A stretch of 64,000 nt of DNA from Psilocybe azurescens (lineage: Eukaryota; Basidiomycota; Agaricomycetes; Agaricales; Agrocybaceae): NCBI GenBank assembly GCA_023853785.1, contig JAJIRX010000488.1:62001-126000 (forward strand), given 5' to 3'. The translations under genes were made by a program, and so were the position numbers. Positions within the stretch are counted from its first letter, which is position 1; each line of letters opens with the position of its first letter. This document shows positions 33,036 through 44,655 of the stretch, in pieces. Under the pieces are notes generated by a model. It was not told the DNA's origin. It was given only the letters and a program-made list of their open reading frames with translations, and searched no databases.

Positions 33036-33776
33036 ATCTCAATCTCCTCAAGGACTTAAACTTTTATTCCCTGTCCTCGGTATACTATTGCCACTTCCAG
33101 TTCCATCCCTCTTGGTCATTTCATTGCAGACTTTTTTACAACCCAATCAATCCTTCAGGCTCTTAAATCTTTACAAATCTGTTGATCCTCCCAGTGTCCA
33201 TGACCCTTTTCTGAAGCTCACGCCGGGTCGTGAGCTCATTTAAAATACGTAGCTACCCAAATTTTAGGACTGCGTATCAGTCAAATACCGTCAAGTTCTC
33301 CACGAAGTCGTAGTAGTCCAATAAATACCGGAGTTTAGCTACTCAACCTGGATATTTGAGACATATAGAGCATCCTTACGCAGCGAACAACCTACCTGCA
33401 TTTGTCATTCTTGTGGATAGACGGAATTATCAGATGCGCGCATTACTATTTAGTTGCAGTGCACCGCGTCAGACCACACCATAAATTTGCCAAGTTCACC
33501 GCACATTGCCGAGGAACGAGTGCCGTAGCGATATGCCGTAGTCGTTGACAAGTTGTGCAAGTTCTCCTGTCGATGACTTCGACTCCTGTCCGTGACTCTG
33601 ACTCCGCCTCCAACAGCTAATCAACTCTCCCTGTTTCATACATTCTCCAATACCCTGCCTACTCATACAGATCAAAATATTAACTCTCCTGTTCCGTTTC
33701 CACACATCAGAAGAAAAAGAAAAGAAAAGAAAATATGGGGCCCATCTGGCGCCGTACTACGTAAAAATCTCGCTCC
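33036..33776. other. Convergent intergenic region
   Basis: Lies between the repeat-protein gene and the 3' end of ULA1. No gene is seen; a purine run AAGAAAAAGAAAAGAAAAGA occurs near 33711-33731. Confidence 0.55.
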
Positions 33777-35848
33777 TCAAAGAATCCCGGTCCACGTCTC
33801 CACAAGATCAACAACGCAATACCCATTGATGGGTACGTACTGTTTTGTAATCATCTTGATCACTTCCTGAGCGACGAGACCGCCTAGCAGAGCGGCGGTG
33901 TTGGGGAGCTCAGCTGTGGGCGAGCGGACACTGTGCCAGTTAGGTTAGTCAGCAAAAGGAGTGGAAGGATGGTAAGAAAATGAAAAGCGAAAACACGTAC
34001 ACTTCACCGACACAATCCTCGAACTCATCGGGCAGCTCGGCACCCTCAGGCAACAGCTTCTTGGCTTCCGCCGTGACCGCCTCCACGGAAAGTGTTTCTC
34101 CTGTTCCTTTAGATTTGGCCGTGAAATTCGCCAATGCACTCAGTGCGAGATGTATGGAGAGTTGCTTAGAGCTGGTCTGAATGGCTTGTACTATAAGATC
34201 ATCCGTCAGTAAAGAGGAAGAAGTCAAATGTTGAAGATAATACAGAATGGAGCAAATCAAGAATCAAAGTAACTCACCTAGCCCCTCGTGATCTCCATCC
34301 AACGCGGCCCACCTCTTCCCCCCTCAACAACTTGAGCGCATGCGCATTCTTCACAAATGCATCTATTACATCCTCCCCTATCCCCTCTATCGACCCACCA
34401 CAAACTTCCCTCAAACACGCTTTAAACTCCTCCTTCTCCTCTTCCGCCCGCGTCTTGTACAGCTTCTGCAGTTCAATATACGCACCCGTGCTCGCCTTCA
34501 TGTCCGGGAGCGTGCTCGTCAACGGCAAGGCTCCCTGTCCCGTGCCCCCGACGAACTTCTTCAACGCCCGAACCAGTTTGTAGAATGGAGCCTCCACTGG
34601 CGAGGGGGATGCAACTTTGGCGTCATCGAATAATGCCCTGGTCTCTGACGGTACGACGGTCTTTGTCCACGCGCGATATGCCTGTGCTTCGGCCTCTTCA
34701 AAGTTCTCCTCATCTGATTTTTTTGCGCATGGCTAGGATGTTCTTTTGAATTGTGATTTCTCGGCGTGAGTTTGAGGAGGAAGGTTGCCGTGCTATTTTT
34801 TAAGAGGTTGAGTTCAGTATATAATCATGGTGGATATTAGATCATACAGAACGTGCAAAATCAGAAAGGCTGAGAGAGGGAAATAAAGAGTACTGACCGA
34901 TTTCTTCCACTCTTCAAGAACCCCCACGAGAATGACGACGTAGGGTATGTGACCATGGTCAGTAACGTCCATATTTTCAAAATCGAGCGACATCGCATAA
35001 TCCAACAACGCTGGGAACGGTCGATCGATTTGCAGAGACTGTGCAGTCTCCGGGTGACTCTCAATTACTGACGGATACGATGAGCAAAGTCAATCTCTTG
35101 CCCTTAAACAAGAGCCACATACCGGTATGTTCGTGATACTGGATATAGAATTCCGCCAAGAATCCAGCCGGACGCACCACGACCAACGGCGGAAAACTCT
35201 CCTCCTCCCACAACACCCCCGCGAGCCTCTCCGATACCCCCTTCTCCAGATTAACGGCAATCACAAGCGTGAACTCTCCTAGCCACTCCTTCCCACCCGG
35301 CGCGTCCAACACCTCCTCCAAACTGCGCGTTTCGGCTTTGCCATCCACACCGTCGTTCATCTCCAGCAGCAACCTGGCACCCTCCTCTGCTCGGCTCTTG
35401 CCCACGCTCTTCAGTCCGTCCAAAAGAAGTTATTACCTGCGTCTTCGGGTGTGACGGTCAGTGGATCGAGGATCGTGAAGTGTCCGATTCCTGGTAGGAC
35501 GAGGTTCTTGAGGATAGACGTCGCTGTTGCACCGCCTGAGATGACAAGGATGCGAGCGTTTTCGAGTGCAGATTGTCCGGATGCCGCCCATAGTCTGTTA
35601 TTAGCGTATAATGGTCATAACGGTGATATTTAGCGACGCGATGAAAACGTTGATTAGTAAAATGACCCTATTTTTCCCAATTGACTGGCGACTCACCGAA
35701 GTTGGCGATCATACCGTCTCGTCTTGTTATCCGGTGCTGCTCTGCGAAGTCATACATCAGCTGTTCGTTCCACGAGCAATATTTAGACAGTAAGAGAGGG
35801 TGCATACTCTGTTATCAACGCCGTCGTTGACGCTTCTACTGTGGACAT
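33777..35848 (-). CDS. ULA1: ULA1 / APP-BP1-like NEDD8-activating enzyme subunit
   Basis: Regulatory half of the heterodimeric E1 that, with UBA3, activates NEDD8/Rub1 for cullin modification. Exon 1 from 35848 reads [15 protein letters not shown] 5' intron joins it to [14 protein letters not shown] and [15 protein letters not shown], the family's N-terminal signature, then [20 protein letters not shown]. Further exons give [56 protein letters not shown] and [18 protein letters not shown]. The following part reads [17 protein letters not shown]. The last exons give [37 protein letters not shown] and ETWTGIL, stop at 33777. As expected for this subunit the catalytic Cys domain is incomplete. 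One extra base sits in the T7 run at 34718-34724 (MRKK to SDEE needs six). Housekeeping gene, presumably single copy. Confidence 0.88.
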
Positions 35849-36502
35849 GTTGACTAAGTTTTATCGATTACTGAGCCGTAACGGTCAGAGATTCTTGAGA
35901 GGCAAACTGAATCCTAAGCTATTAAATTCCAAAATACTGAGCGGCTTCAGTGGTAAGAGCTTGGACGATATTGTGTGTTGACCTGGCGGCCGTGAAGGAG
36001 GAGGATGAGTGGTAATTAATATTGGATTTTGGCGCGTTTGTAATCGGTTAACGCGTGGATTGAAATTTCCCACAGTCTCGCTTCGGTGGCCCCGGGACTA
36101 CTGAAACTTCAAATTTATTCACAATCTTTGATCTCTGCTTGGTCTCTGCTTTTCTGGGCCCCAACGGTCAAAACGTACCCAGTATCATACCCTCTGGAGA
36201 TATAGCCATTAAAATACCGGTATAGCTGGTGTGAATGAAGCGCAGGTTAAATTTCCGTGGATTTGGTACACCCCCTACTGACCTAACTTTGTCTGAGGAG
36301 TCTTTGTACATGCCAGTTAGCTATGTTAATTGTCTGGGTACCATGTTTAGGACGTTAAATTTACAGCGCTGAGTCGTGGTGGGTGATGAGCGAGTCTAAG
36401 GAAAATACCAAGTGATACCTGGTGGATTATGTTGTTACGCCACAGACATGCATATATGGGCCGGCGAATGAAGTTCTAAATACACTATGTACTATCACCT
36501 CG
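35849..36502. other. Intergenic, including the start of duplicated unit A
   Basis: Contains the 5' flank of ULA1 and, from about 36267, the first part of the ~2.2-kb unit repeated at 39267. I see no gene. Confidence 0.55.
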
Positions 36503-37262
36503 CTAGACAATCATACCGCACAGCAGAGCGAAAATATAGAAGATAGTTGCAGATATTTCTAAGAACCGTAACCCATGAAACCCTGCGATTCTAACAGACG
36601 TAGCAGAGGACACAGTAGCAGTCGCGAACGGAACCAAAGCTCCAGTAAAAGTGGTCGTTTGCGTGTATCTTGGTCCAGTCGTTATCTTCCCATCTGACTC
36701 TAATATTGTCGAGAACCCCTCTACCACACGCACACATTGGCCTGTTGATTTCGATCTGTCAAGTGTACAGTCCAGAGGCCCGTTGTCTGCATGTTCTCCA
36801 TTTGTTGGGCGCACATCGACATGCAAGTTGGACGCATCTTCGGAGACAGTAACTGAGTTATTACAAGGAAAAAAGTCGGTAAATAGATTAGGAATTCTGT
36901 ATGATGAGGATACAAATAAAGAAGGACATACAAACTTCTTTTGTGGCACGCTCAGAAGGGTCAAAGTGGTGGAAGCGCCATGGAGGGCCACCAAACTATA
37001 GAGGATTTGCACTTTGTAAAGATTTGTTCCAAGAGGCGACACGATGGTTGTACCAGCTGTTTCGACAGATAATCCTGGTGGTAGAGTTGGTGTGCCATTG
37101 TTCTGTACATAGTAGAGGGTGGTCGGAATTGCTGTTGCCGTGGCTTTTTGAGCCCATTTGTTGTCAGATAGGAGACGGGAAGGAAATTGCAAAGATACAC
37201 ATACCAGAACCAAAAACCACGGCGGTAAGAATGAATAAGATGCGGAAAATGGAAGTCCACAT
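36503..37262 (-). CDS. Small secreted, probably membrane-anchored protein (intact copy)
   Basis: Exon 1 (37262-37205) encodes a signal peptide, MWTSIFRILFILTAVVFGS, with a phase-1 GTATGT donor. The next exon (acceptor AAAAAG) reads ATATAIPTTLYYVQNNGTPT, LPPGLSVETAGTTIVSPLG and ASTTLTLLSVPQK. The last exon reads DASNLHVDVRPTNGEHAD, GPLDCTLDRSKSTGQCVRVV, YTQTTTFTGALVPFATAT and a hydrophobic C-terminus LEISATIFYIFALLCGMIV. The combination of signal peptide, Thr-rich body and terminal hydrophobic tail fits a GPI-anchored or single-pass surface protein, a common lineage-expanded type in agaricomycetes. No catalytic motif. Two conserved Cys (in LDCTL and GQCV) may pair. Confidence 0.75.
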
Positions 37263-39504
37263 CGTCTGGTTGCTCGTGCTAATGAGTCTTCGTGAGAATG
37301 GATTGGGATTTTCGATCCTGTAACGAAAATGTACATTGTCGGACTACTTATATACATGAGCAGCGACTGATTACTCGGAGAAATTTAGACAATGCTATAA
37401 TAAAAACTAATAATAGACTACTAATCTGACGCCCATAGCATTGCTTTGAACGCCGATTATTACAAACTCAGACGACAAGCACGGATTTTGATCACTGTCA
37501 TTATTCTCAGGTGTATTCTAAGCGAGCCGATGAACCTATGTATTGCATCCGAGCGGCGACCGTCATTTCAGAGGCATGCACTTTTTCATCTCTGATAGGC
37601 AAAAAACATGTCAATTTATCGTAAAATATACACAAATGTGTTGAATAACTATATTAATCATTCGCAGTCGACGCTGGATCTTGACCCTTTACCCAGCGCC
37701 CAATAGCATTAGCAGAGTAAACCCTAGTAGCACTGGCGATCTCATTCAAAAAATTCCAATAGCTCGGTGGAGTATGCTATTCCTTAGCGCCCGCAGCAAT
37801 GCCTCTCCGAATGCAGGACCTCGGCCCCGTGCGCCTGGCGGATTGATCATTGTCATTATTCTGAGAGATATTTACGGAGAATTCTAATTCTGCTATAGAA
37901 AACCACTGGACTACAAGCCTCATTACTTCGCATACGACAGATTTATCTCCTATTACTACGACACTGTTGCGGTTCTGGTACATGTATCCTATGATGCAAA
38001 AGTAGATGCGCAATAACATACCTCAAAGCTCATTCGGGCTTTTCTGGAGTTTCTTCCTGCAAAGCAGTGATGTACAAGTTACGCCGAAGTTATGTAACTC
38101 GCCGAAAGTTGGCGAGTTACCAACTAGTTAAAAGTTATAATTAACTCTAATGACGGGTTATTACTAGGTTATTGGGGAGCTTGCTCCCTCTCTACTGCCA
38201 ATGCCAAAATGTCTAAGCCCACGTGATCCTCTGGCTTTTTGATGGACACCCGGTGAGAACTTGGAAAGCACTGAGTGCCGAGCTAAGCTCATCATAAAGC
38301 ATGCCAGGCACCGGCATAGCGAAGTGTTCTTACATATCCACACGACCGTTGGTCGGTGTATTGATCCAGAGGAAAGCCGTTAATCATAAAGGCTAAATGT
38401 CACTGACACAGTTTAGGTTGGAATAAAATACAATTGCTTACATATTCATAGGCAAGTTTTTATACTACAAATATAATACTCATATGCTGCAAAAGAGTCC
38501 CAGCTATTTAGTCATAGAAGACAATCCACGGCTCAGGCTTGGATTCTGAGAGCCGCAAGCCGCATCTTTGAGCCGTAGGTACAATAGGTTTTTATTGGTA
38601 TCTCCAGCTCCACTTCCAAGGCAAAGAAAGCATCGTCAAATGTTGAAAAGACCAAATCAATCAGATAAAAACCGTGTGATTGGGAGGTAAACGCGTAGTG
38701 TACAATAATGTAAATACTGTACTTATATACTGTAAATACAATTTATACTAACTAAATTTACTCTATAACGGAGAATTCAGTTTATATAAAAATCTACATA
38801 CTTGTGGCTGCGTATTCAGCGCACGGGATCACGGGAATTGTGCCGTTTGATTCCCATATTCCGACATCAAAGGCCTCGAATCGCCATGATTTGGATGACA
38901 CTTTTTCTGAGGAAGAGGAGGAGGAGAGTTCTGATCCCACAAAGCCATTTCTGACAGAGTGGAACCTGTATATTCAAACACATGAGTCAGTCCCAGAGGG
39001 CATGGGGACAGTCCACTGGTGGAGCATATGTGTCTTTTCTCTTTCATTGTGGTCTTTACAATAATTTGACTTTATTTTGACTGTATATCACTCATTCATT
39101 GGAACTTTAGTATATTCCTTTTTTCTACGGAAATCCGGGGCTCAGGCCGTAAATTTAGGGTCGGCCTAGGCCTTGGGCGGCTCAAGCTCCGGCTTACGAT
39201 TCTTGAAGCCTGAGCCACCCAACCGCGGCTTTCAGGCCGAGCCGAGCCTGCACATCACTAGTCATACACACCACCTCTACCGACCTAACTTTGTCTGAGG
39301 AGTCTTTGTACATGCAAGTTAGCCGTGTTGATTGCCCGGGAACTGTGTTTAAGATGTTCAATTTACAGAGCTGAGTTGTGGCGAGTGTTGAGCGAGTATT
39401 AGAAAAATATCAAGCGATACACGGTAGATTATGTTGTTACGCCACAGACATGCATATATGGGCCTGCGAATGAAGTTCTAAATACACTATGTACCATCAC
39501 CTCA
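37263..39504. other. Spacer between the two duplicated genes
   Basis: 37263-38527 is the 5' part of unit A and carries no second gene. 38528-39266 is an AT-rich insert unique to this place, bordered by GC-rich words related to GGCTCAGG (38534-38590 and 39135-39250). A short open frame at 38804-39064 has no features. 39267-39504 starts unit B. Confidence 0.5.
37347..37354 (-). promoter_or_regulatory. TATA box of the intact surface-protein gene
   Basis: TATATAAG on the minus strand about 85 bases before ATG at 37262. The same sequence is conserved in the second copy near 40347. Confidence 0.55.
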
Positions 39505-41393
39505 CTAGACAATTATACTGCACAGTAGAGCAAATATATAGAAGGCAGCCGCAGATATTTCTAAGAACCGTAACCCATGAAATCCTGCGATTCTAACAGA
39601 CGTAGCAGAGGACACAACGAGAGTGGCAATCGGAACCAAAGCTCCAGTAAAAGTGGTCGTTTGCGTGTAGCTTGGTCCAATCGTTATCTTCCCATCTGAC
39701 CCCAATCTTGTCGAGACCCCCTCTACCACACCTACACATTGGCCTATTGATTTCGATCTGTCAAGTGTACAGTCCAGAGGCCCGTTGTCTGCATGCTCTC
39801 CATTTGTCGGGCGCACATCGACATGCAAGTTGGACGCATCCTCTGAGACAGTAACTGAATTATTACAAGGAAGAAGTTGGAAAATAGATTAGAATTCTGT
39901 ATGATGAGGATACAAATAAAGAAGGACATCCAAACTGTTTTTGTTGGCACGCTCAGAAGGGTCAAAGTGGTGGAAGTGCCATGGAGGACCACCAAACTCT
40001 GGAGGATTTGCACTTCGTAAAGATTTGTTCCAAGAGGCGACACGATGGTTGTACCAGCTGTTTCGATAGAGAAACCGGGTGGTAGAGTTGGTGTGGCAGT
40101 ATTCTGTATGTAGTAGAGGGTGGTTAGAGTTGTTGTAGCTGTGGCTTTTGAGTCCATTTGCTGTCAGATAGGAGACGGGAAGGAAATGGCAAAGATACAC
40201 ATACCAGAACCAAAAACCACGGCGGTAAGAATGAATAAGATGCGGAAAATAGAAGTCTACATCTCCTGGTTGCTCGTGTTAATAGTCTTCGTGAGAATGG
40301 ATTGGGATTTTCGATCCTGTAACGAAAATGTACATTGTCGGACTACTTATATACATGAGCAGCGACTGATTACTCAGAGAAATTTAGATAATGTTATAAT
40401 AATAATAATAACATAGACTACTAGTCTGACGCCCATACCAATGCTTTGAACGCTGATTATCACAAACTCAGACGACAAGCACGGATTTTGATCACTGTCA
40501 TTATTCTCAGGTATATTCTGAGCGAGCCGATGAACCTATGTATTGCATCCGAGCGGCGACCGTCATTTCAGAGGCATGCACTTTTTCATCCCTGATAGGC
40601 AGAAAAACATGTCAATTTGTCGTAAAATATACACAAAATGTGTTGAATAACTACATTCATCATTCGCAGTCGACGCTGAATCTTGACTCTTTCCCAGCGC
40701 TCAATAGCATTAGCAGAGAAAACCCTAGTAGCACTGGCGATCGCATTCAAAAAATTCCAACGGTTCGGTAGAGTATGCCAATCTGAATTCATCCCAACGG
40801 TCACTATTATATAGGCCTAAACGATTTTCATTAGCGCCCACAGCAATGCCTCTCCGAATGCCGGGCCTCGGCTCCGTGCGCCTGACGGGTTGATCATTGT
40901 CATTATTCTGAGAGATATTTTAGGAGAATTCTAATTCTGCCATAGAAAACCACTGGACTACAAGCCTCATTACTTCGCGTGCAACAGATTTATCTCCTAT
41001 TACTACGACACTACTGCGGTCCTAGTACATGTGTCCTATGATGCAAAAGTAGATGCGCGATAACATACCTGAAAGCCTGAGCTCATTGAGTTTTCCTAGG
41101 GTTTTTCCTGCAAAGCAGTGATGTGCGAGTTGCGCCGAAAATTATGGCGAGTTACCAACTAGTTAACAGTTATAATTAACTCTAATGACTGGTTATTACT
41201 GGGTTATTACATAGCCACAATCGGTGTATTGATCCAGAGAGAAACCGTTAATCGTAAAGGCTAAATTCGCTGACACAGTTTAGGTTGGAATAAAATACAA
41301 TTGTTTACATATTCATAGGCAAGTTTTTATACTACAGATACAATATTCATATGCTGAAAAAGAGCCCTGGCTACCTAGTCATAGAACACAATC
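39267..41393. repeat. Long direct duplication, copy B (~2.13 kb)
   Basis: Partner of 36267-38527. It runs without a break into the complete CmcJ-like gene at 41375, which marks it as the ancestral location. Confidence 0.9.
39505..40262 (-). pseudogene. Second copy of the surface-protein gene, stop at codon 2
   Basis: Homologous along its whole length to 36503-37262, with the same introns and C-terminal tail. The start is ATG followed by TAG (plus-strand CTA at 40257-40259), where the intact copy has TGG (Trp). This nonsense change removes the signal peptide. The next Met in frame with the second exon (near 40157) would give an unsecreted protein. Coding of the rest is otherwise well preserved, so inactivation is recent, or a downstream start is used. 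Confidence 0.7.
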
Positions 41394-42382
41394 GACCTTA
41401 GCTCTATCGACTCTCTCGGAGGTGTTCCTTCAGGCGTCGAGGGGTCCTTGAAACCTGTATGTGGTGTGAATACTGCGACGCTTCCATCCTGGAGGGAATC
41501 GAAACTGAAGAGAAATCAATCAGTCATTCAAATCAGATGCAGCGTCGGTGCACAACGGACGTACCATTTGATCAACGCAACCTCATCCGGAGTCATACCG
41601 CGCAGGTACTTCCATTTATGATTCTCATTGTATTTGACCATGAACGTCTCGCCCTCACGCTCAGGGTATATGAGAGCCACAGGAACAGCATCACCGGGGG
41701 CGACACTCCTGTAGTCACACATGGTCAAAGGCCAGTCGAGTGCTGGGGTGCCGATTGGCCGCCAGAGGTTGATTATCTGGAAACGCTTTTGAGGAGCTCG
41801 GGGACCTCTTCGGCGGGAAGGTTTCGATGCACCTGGTTGATGGCGGCTTTATTGGTTTGGTCGACATGTACTTGGGAGACGGGCTGGTTGAGTGATTTAG
41901 TGCCCGGACGGTGACGGCGGATAGCTGGATACATTTACAAGATTTAGATGGGTGCGTATAGTATACCGAGATAAAGATAATGGGACGTACTGTGGTCGAA
42001 TAACACGACGCGACTAGCCCCCGTCAACTTCTTAATAAGCTCGATGCTCTCGGGGTAGTATTCGGCCTTGATCTCCCTCGTCGCTCGTGAATGACTTGTG
42101 TTTTGAAGTATGCTGGAAGTATTGGAAGCCTGTTTTATCTAGAGAAACCGTGTCCTCCCTGCCGCGTACGTTCTCGATGGTGATATTATGTCTTTCCTCG
42201 GAATCCCAGTTCTTCACCAAGGAACGCTCGCCATCGACAGGACCGAGGATCTTCTGGTATGCTCTTTCCCCGTCAGTGGGAGGAGTAAAATATGTGAGTG
42301 TTGTGGTGACAGTCGCAGGGGAGGTGAGTCCGGGCATTGTTGAGTGTAGTCTGGTAGCAAGTCTGAGTAGCCTGAAAGCCAT
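41375..42382 (-). CDS. CmcJ/AsaB-type oxygenase-like protein
   Basis: Belongs to the fungal hydroxylase/desaturase family related to CmcJ and AsaB, frequent in secondary-metabolite loci. The minus strand reads MPGLTSPATVTTTLTYFTPP (from an internal Met; the frame opens 15 codons earlier at 42382). It continues ENVRGREDTVSLDKTGFQYF, LIKKLTGASRVVLFDH and RPGTKSLNQPVSQVHVDQTN. Then come FQIINLWRPIGTPALDWPL, CDYRSVAPGDAVPVALIYPE, GMTPDEVALIKW and DGSVAVFTPHTGFKDPSTP, ending VFYD. The HVD and late His (FTPHT) fit the conserved metal-ligand pattern. One base is missing in the T4 run at 41787-41790 (LLKK to RFQII). It sits next to two glycosyltransferases, which makes a small tailoring cluster conceivable. 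Confidence 0.85.
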
Positions 42383-44655
42383 TCGTGGCTTGCCCTTTTA
42401 AATGAGTTGTTACAAATATGACCTGGATCTTCTTATTCAAGCACGCCAGACACTCCCTGAATGAAGTCAGAGAATCCCACACTATTCATTTAGAACTGGT
42501 CTGGCCGAGCGTCCGAGGTAATGCTTAATCATGCAATACGTAAATACCTTACAGGACCAAAGTCTACAAAGTCGAGGCGAAGTGGGACCAAAAGTCAATC
42601 CAAGTTGTCCGGATTTGGTAGGCCTTCCAATGCCGTTAGAAACTGGGGCGGGCACCGGGTATGGAGCCTATGAAGATCGTCGGGATTGGGGTTAACGATT
42701 CCGAGTCCAACATTTTGCCACACGGCCTGGACCTACCACCCATCGGGCGAGCCAAGGGCGAACGAGTACAAACTTTACGACATCGGGGCAACAGAATTTG
42801 CCCATGTTATCAGAGGTCAGTTTGTGCGAAAGAAGTATTGAACTCTATTGGAGCGGAGTAAAGAAAGTCAAGCGAAAATCACAAATGAGCCCCCACGTGG
42901 CGAGCAGTGGTGATGGCAGCCGGCGCACGTCGCGAGCTTTTGGTCTAAATTGTGGGTAAAATAATTCGCACTCTGTTCGGTATTTTACCTTTGAGTCTTT
43001 ATTACTATTTATAAGTATATTTCTCTTTAAATATAAGTATTTGTCAGTTACCTGCTCAAATATGGCAGCAAATTTGATCACATTACTAATTGCTCACTGA
43101 GACCTGAAGTACTTGAGAGTCTTCGAGAGTACTCGCAGTATTATTATTAATAAGGCACACAACTTGAGCTGAACCCATGAGTAGTTTTAAAAATATTATC
43201 TGTCATGGAACCCAGAACTGACTCAACTAGTCTCATCTGTTCTGTAATATCTAGTGTATGACAGAGGAAAGACTTGTAAATTGATACATTCTTTGTATAT
43301 ACCTTGTACACCTCTTCTCAATCTGCGTATGCTATCAGATTAACCATTCTGGAAGTGCAGCCATGGACAATTTAACCTCTTGTTGGCTTCTAATCTTGGA
43401 TTGTAGATTTCTTCGATCTCAGTGAACGGTTGGTATCCGATCAGTAAGGGTGCTGCATGTGTTCGAGTTCAAAGATTACCCTCCATCGCAACCTCACTCA
43501 TTATGATTCCTTAGTCTTATTGTCATTGGGCATGACTACTGACGCTAAAAGATAACGCGATGTCCGAATTCAGGCCACACCATGAAATTGGCCGTGTACC
43601 TCCGTAATGACCATAAATAGCAGTGCATGAGTTGCGTGGGAAATTATGTTGAATCTCCTGCCAGTGGTGTAAACCTGGTGATGCCGCTGTCGTCCTTTCT
43701 CCCCTGTCTCCCCTCTCTTTGTCTCTTGCACTGAAATGCCTGGTCATATAATGGGCGCTTACATAGGGAGAAGCTAAGTGCAACTGATATTGTTATTTGT
43801 ATACATCCACAATTCATTTTGCATCCATTACTCTCCAACTATCGAGTTGGTGCTGCTACTGCTCTTCCACAGAGCAGCGTCTAACTGTACGCAATGCTTC
43901 TGGACGACCAGAAAAATTAGCCAAGACATCTGAACTAATGCCTTCTGTGAGTAATCCTTTGCGCGTTGCGGTGTCGAATATGACCAGTTCTTGGATCATT
44001 CGGTGGTGATATGTGTTGGGTTTCGTGATCTGCTGTATTGAGCGATTATGAACTGGTTGAAAATGGCGGCTACTGTAGGGATATCTGCTCGTCAGTCTTT
44101 GTACTTTTTTTGGTGACAGCAGTCACTACGGCCTTCGCAGCGGTCCGACAACTGGAGTGACTTACACATATCGCAAACAGGGTGCTTGAACCGCTCTTGT
44201 GCCTAGCAATGTGCCTAAAACGGGTTCGATATGGCGTCTCCTGTTGCTGTTGGGTCACCAAGCAGGATTTCTCGAACATTTTCAGGACCTTTTTTTCTCC
44301 TTCATCTGGCGTTCGATTTATCTTCGATGGCTTCACTGTTAGCATGTTTTTGTGCTCTTATCAGCAGTGAGCCTCTCCTGGCGCTGTTTGGACTGAAAAG
44401 GTCACTTCCCGCTCCTCGAGGCAAAAATACCCCTAGATTTTGGTCTCCCGACGATACCTGTAGTACCATGAGCTCCTTCTCCACAACCTTATGGGAAAAT
44501 ATCTTTCCGAGATACGTCTCTAGCAAACCCAATGAAGGGGGGAATTTTTTTAAAAAAAAACTCCCCGCTGGACAGCTCCAGATGCATTAATTGTGTTACA
44601 AGAAAAATCCATTGACAAACGTGTCTTTACCTAGTTACGACATTGGCGACATTTG
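42383..44655. other. Long intergenic stretch, possible gene remnant at 44070-44580
   Basis: No supported gene. On the minus strand 44070-44580 three overlapping frames read short protein-like pieces (EKELMVLQVSSGDQNLGV, NVREILLGDPTATGDAISN) that do not join into one frame. This may be a decayed gene I cannot identify. The rest (42383-44070) has only short featureless frames. Confidence 0.45.

Larger units (their letters stand above)
36267..38527. repeat. Long direct duplication, copy A (~2.26 kb)
   Basis: Aligns almost base for base with 39267-41393, from CGACCTAACTTTGTCTGAGG-like sequence to TAGTCATAGAAGACAATC. Copy A contains an extra ~170-bp block (about 38170-38345) that B lacks; B has a ~50-bp block near 40772-40830 that A lacks. 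Copy A ends with the last codons (reverse strand VFYD-stop) of a CmcJ-like gene, which is complete only next to copy B. A is therefore the derived copy. Confidence 0.9.

Noticed and set aside
38509..39266. 8-bp TAGTCATA direct repeat (38509-38516 and 39259-39266) as a target duplication around the 38.5-39.26 kb insert
   Set aside because: The left copy belongs to the duplicated unit: the same TAGTCATAGAA is the end of the CmcJ-like gene at 41375-41385. The unit continues past it, so it does not mark the insert's border.
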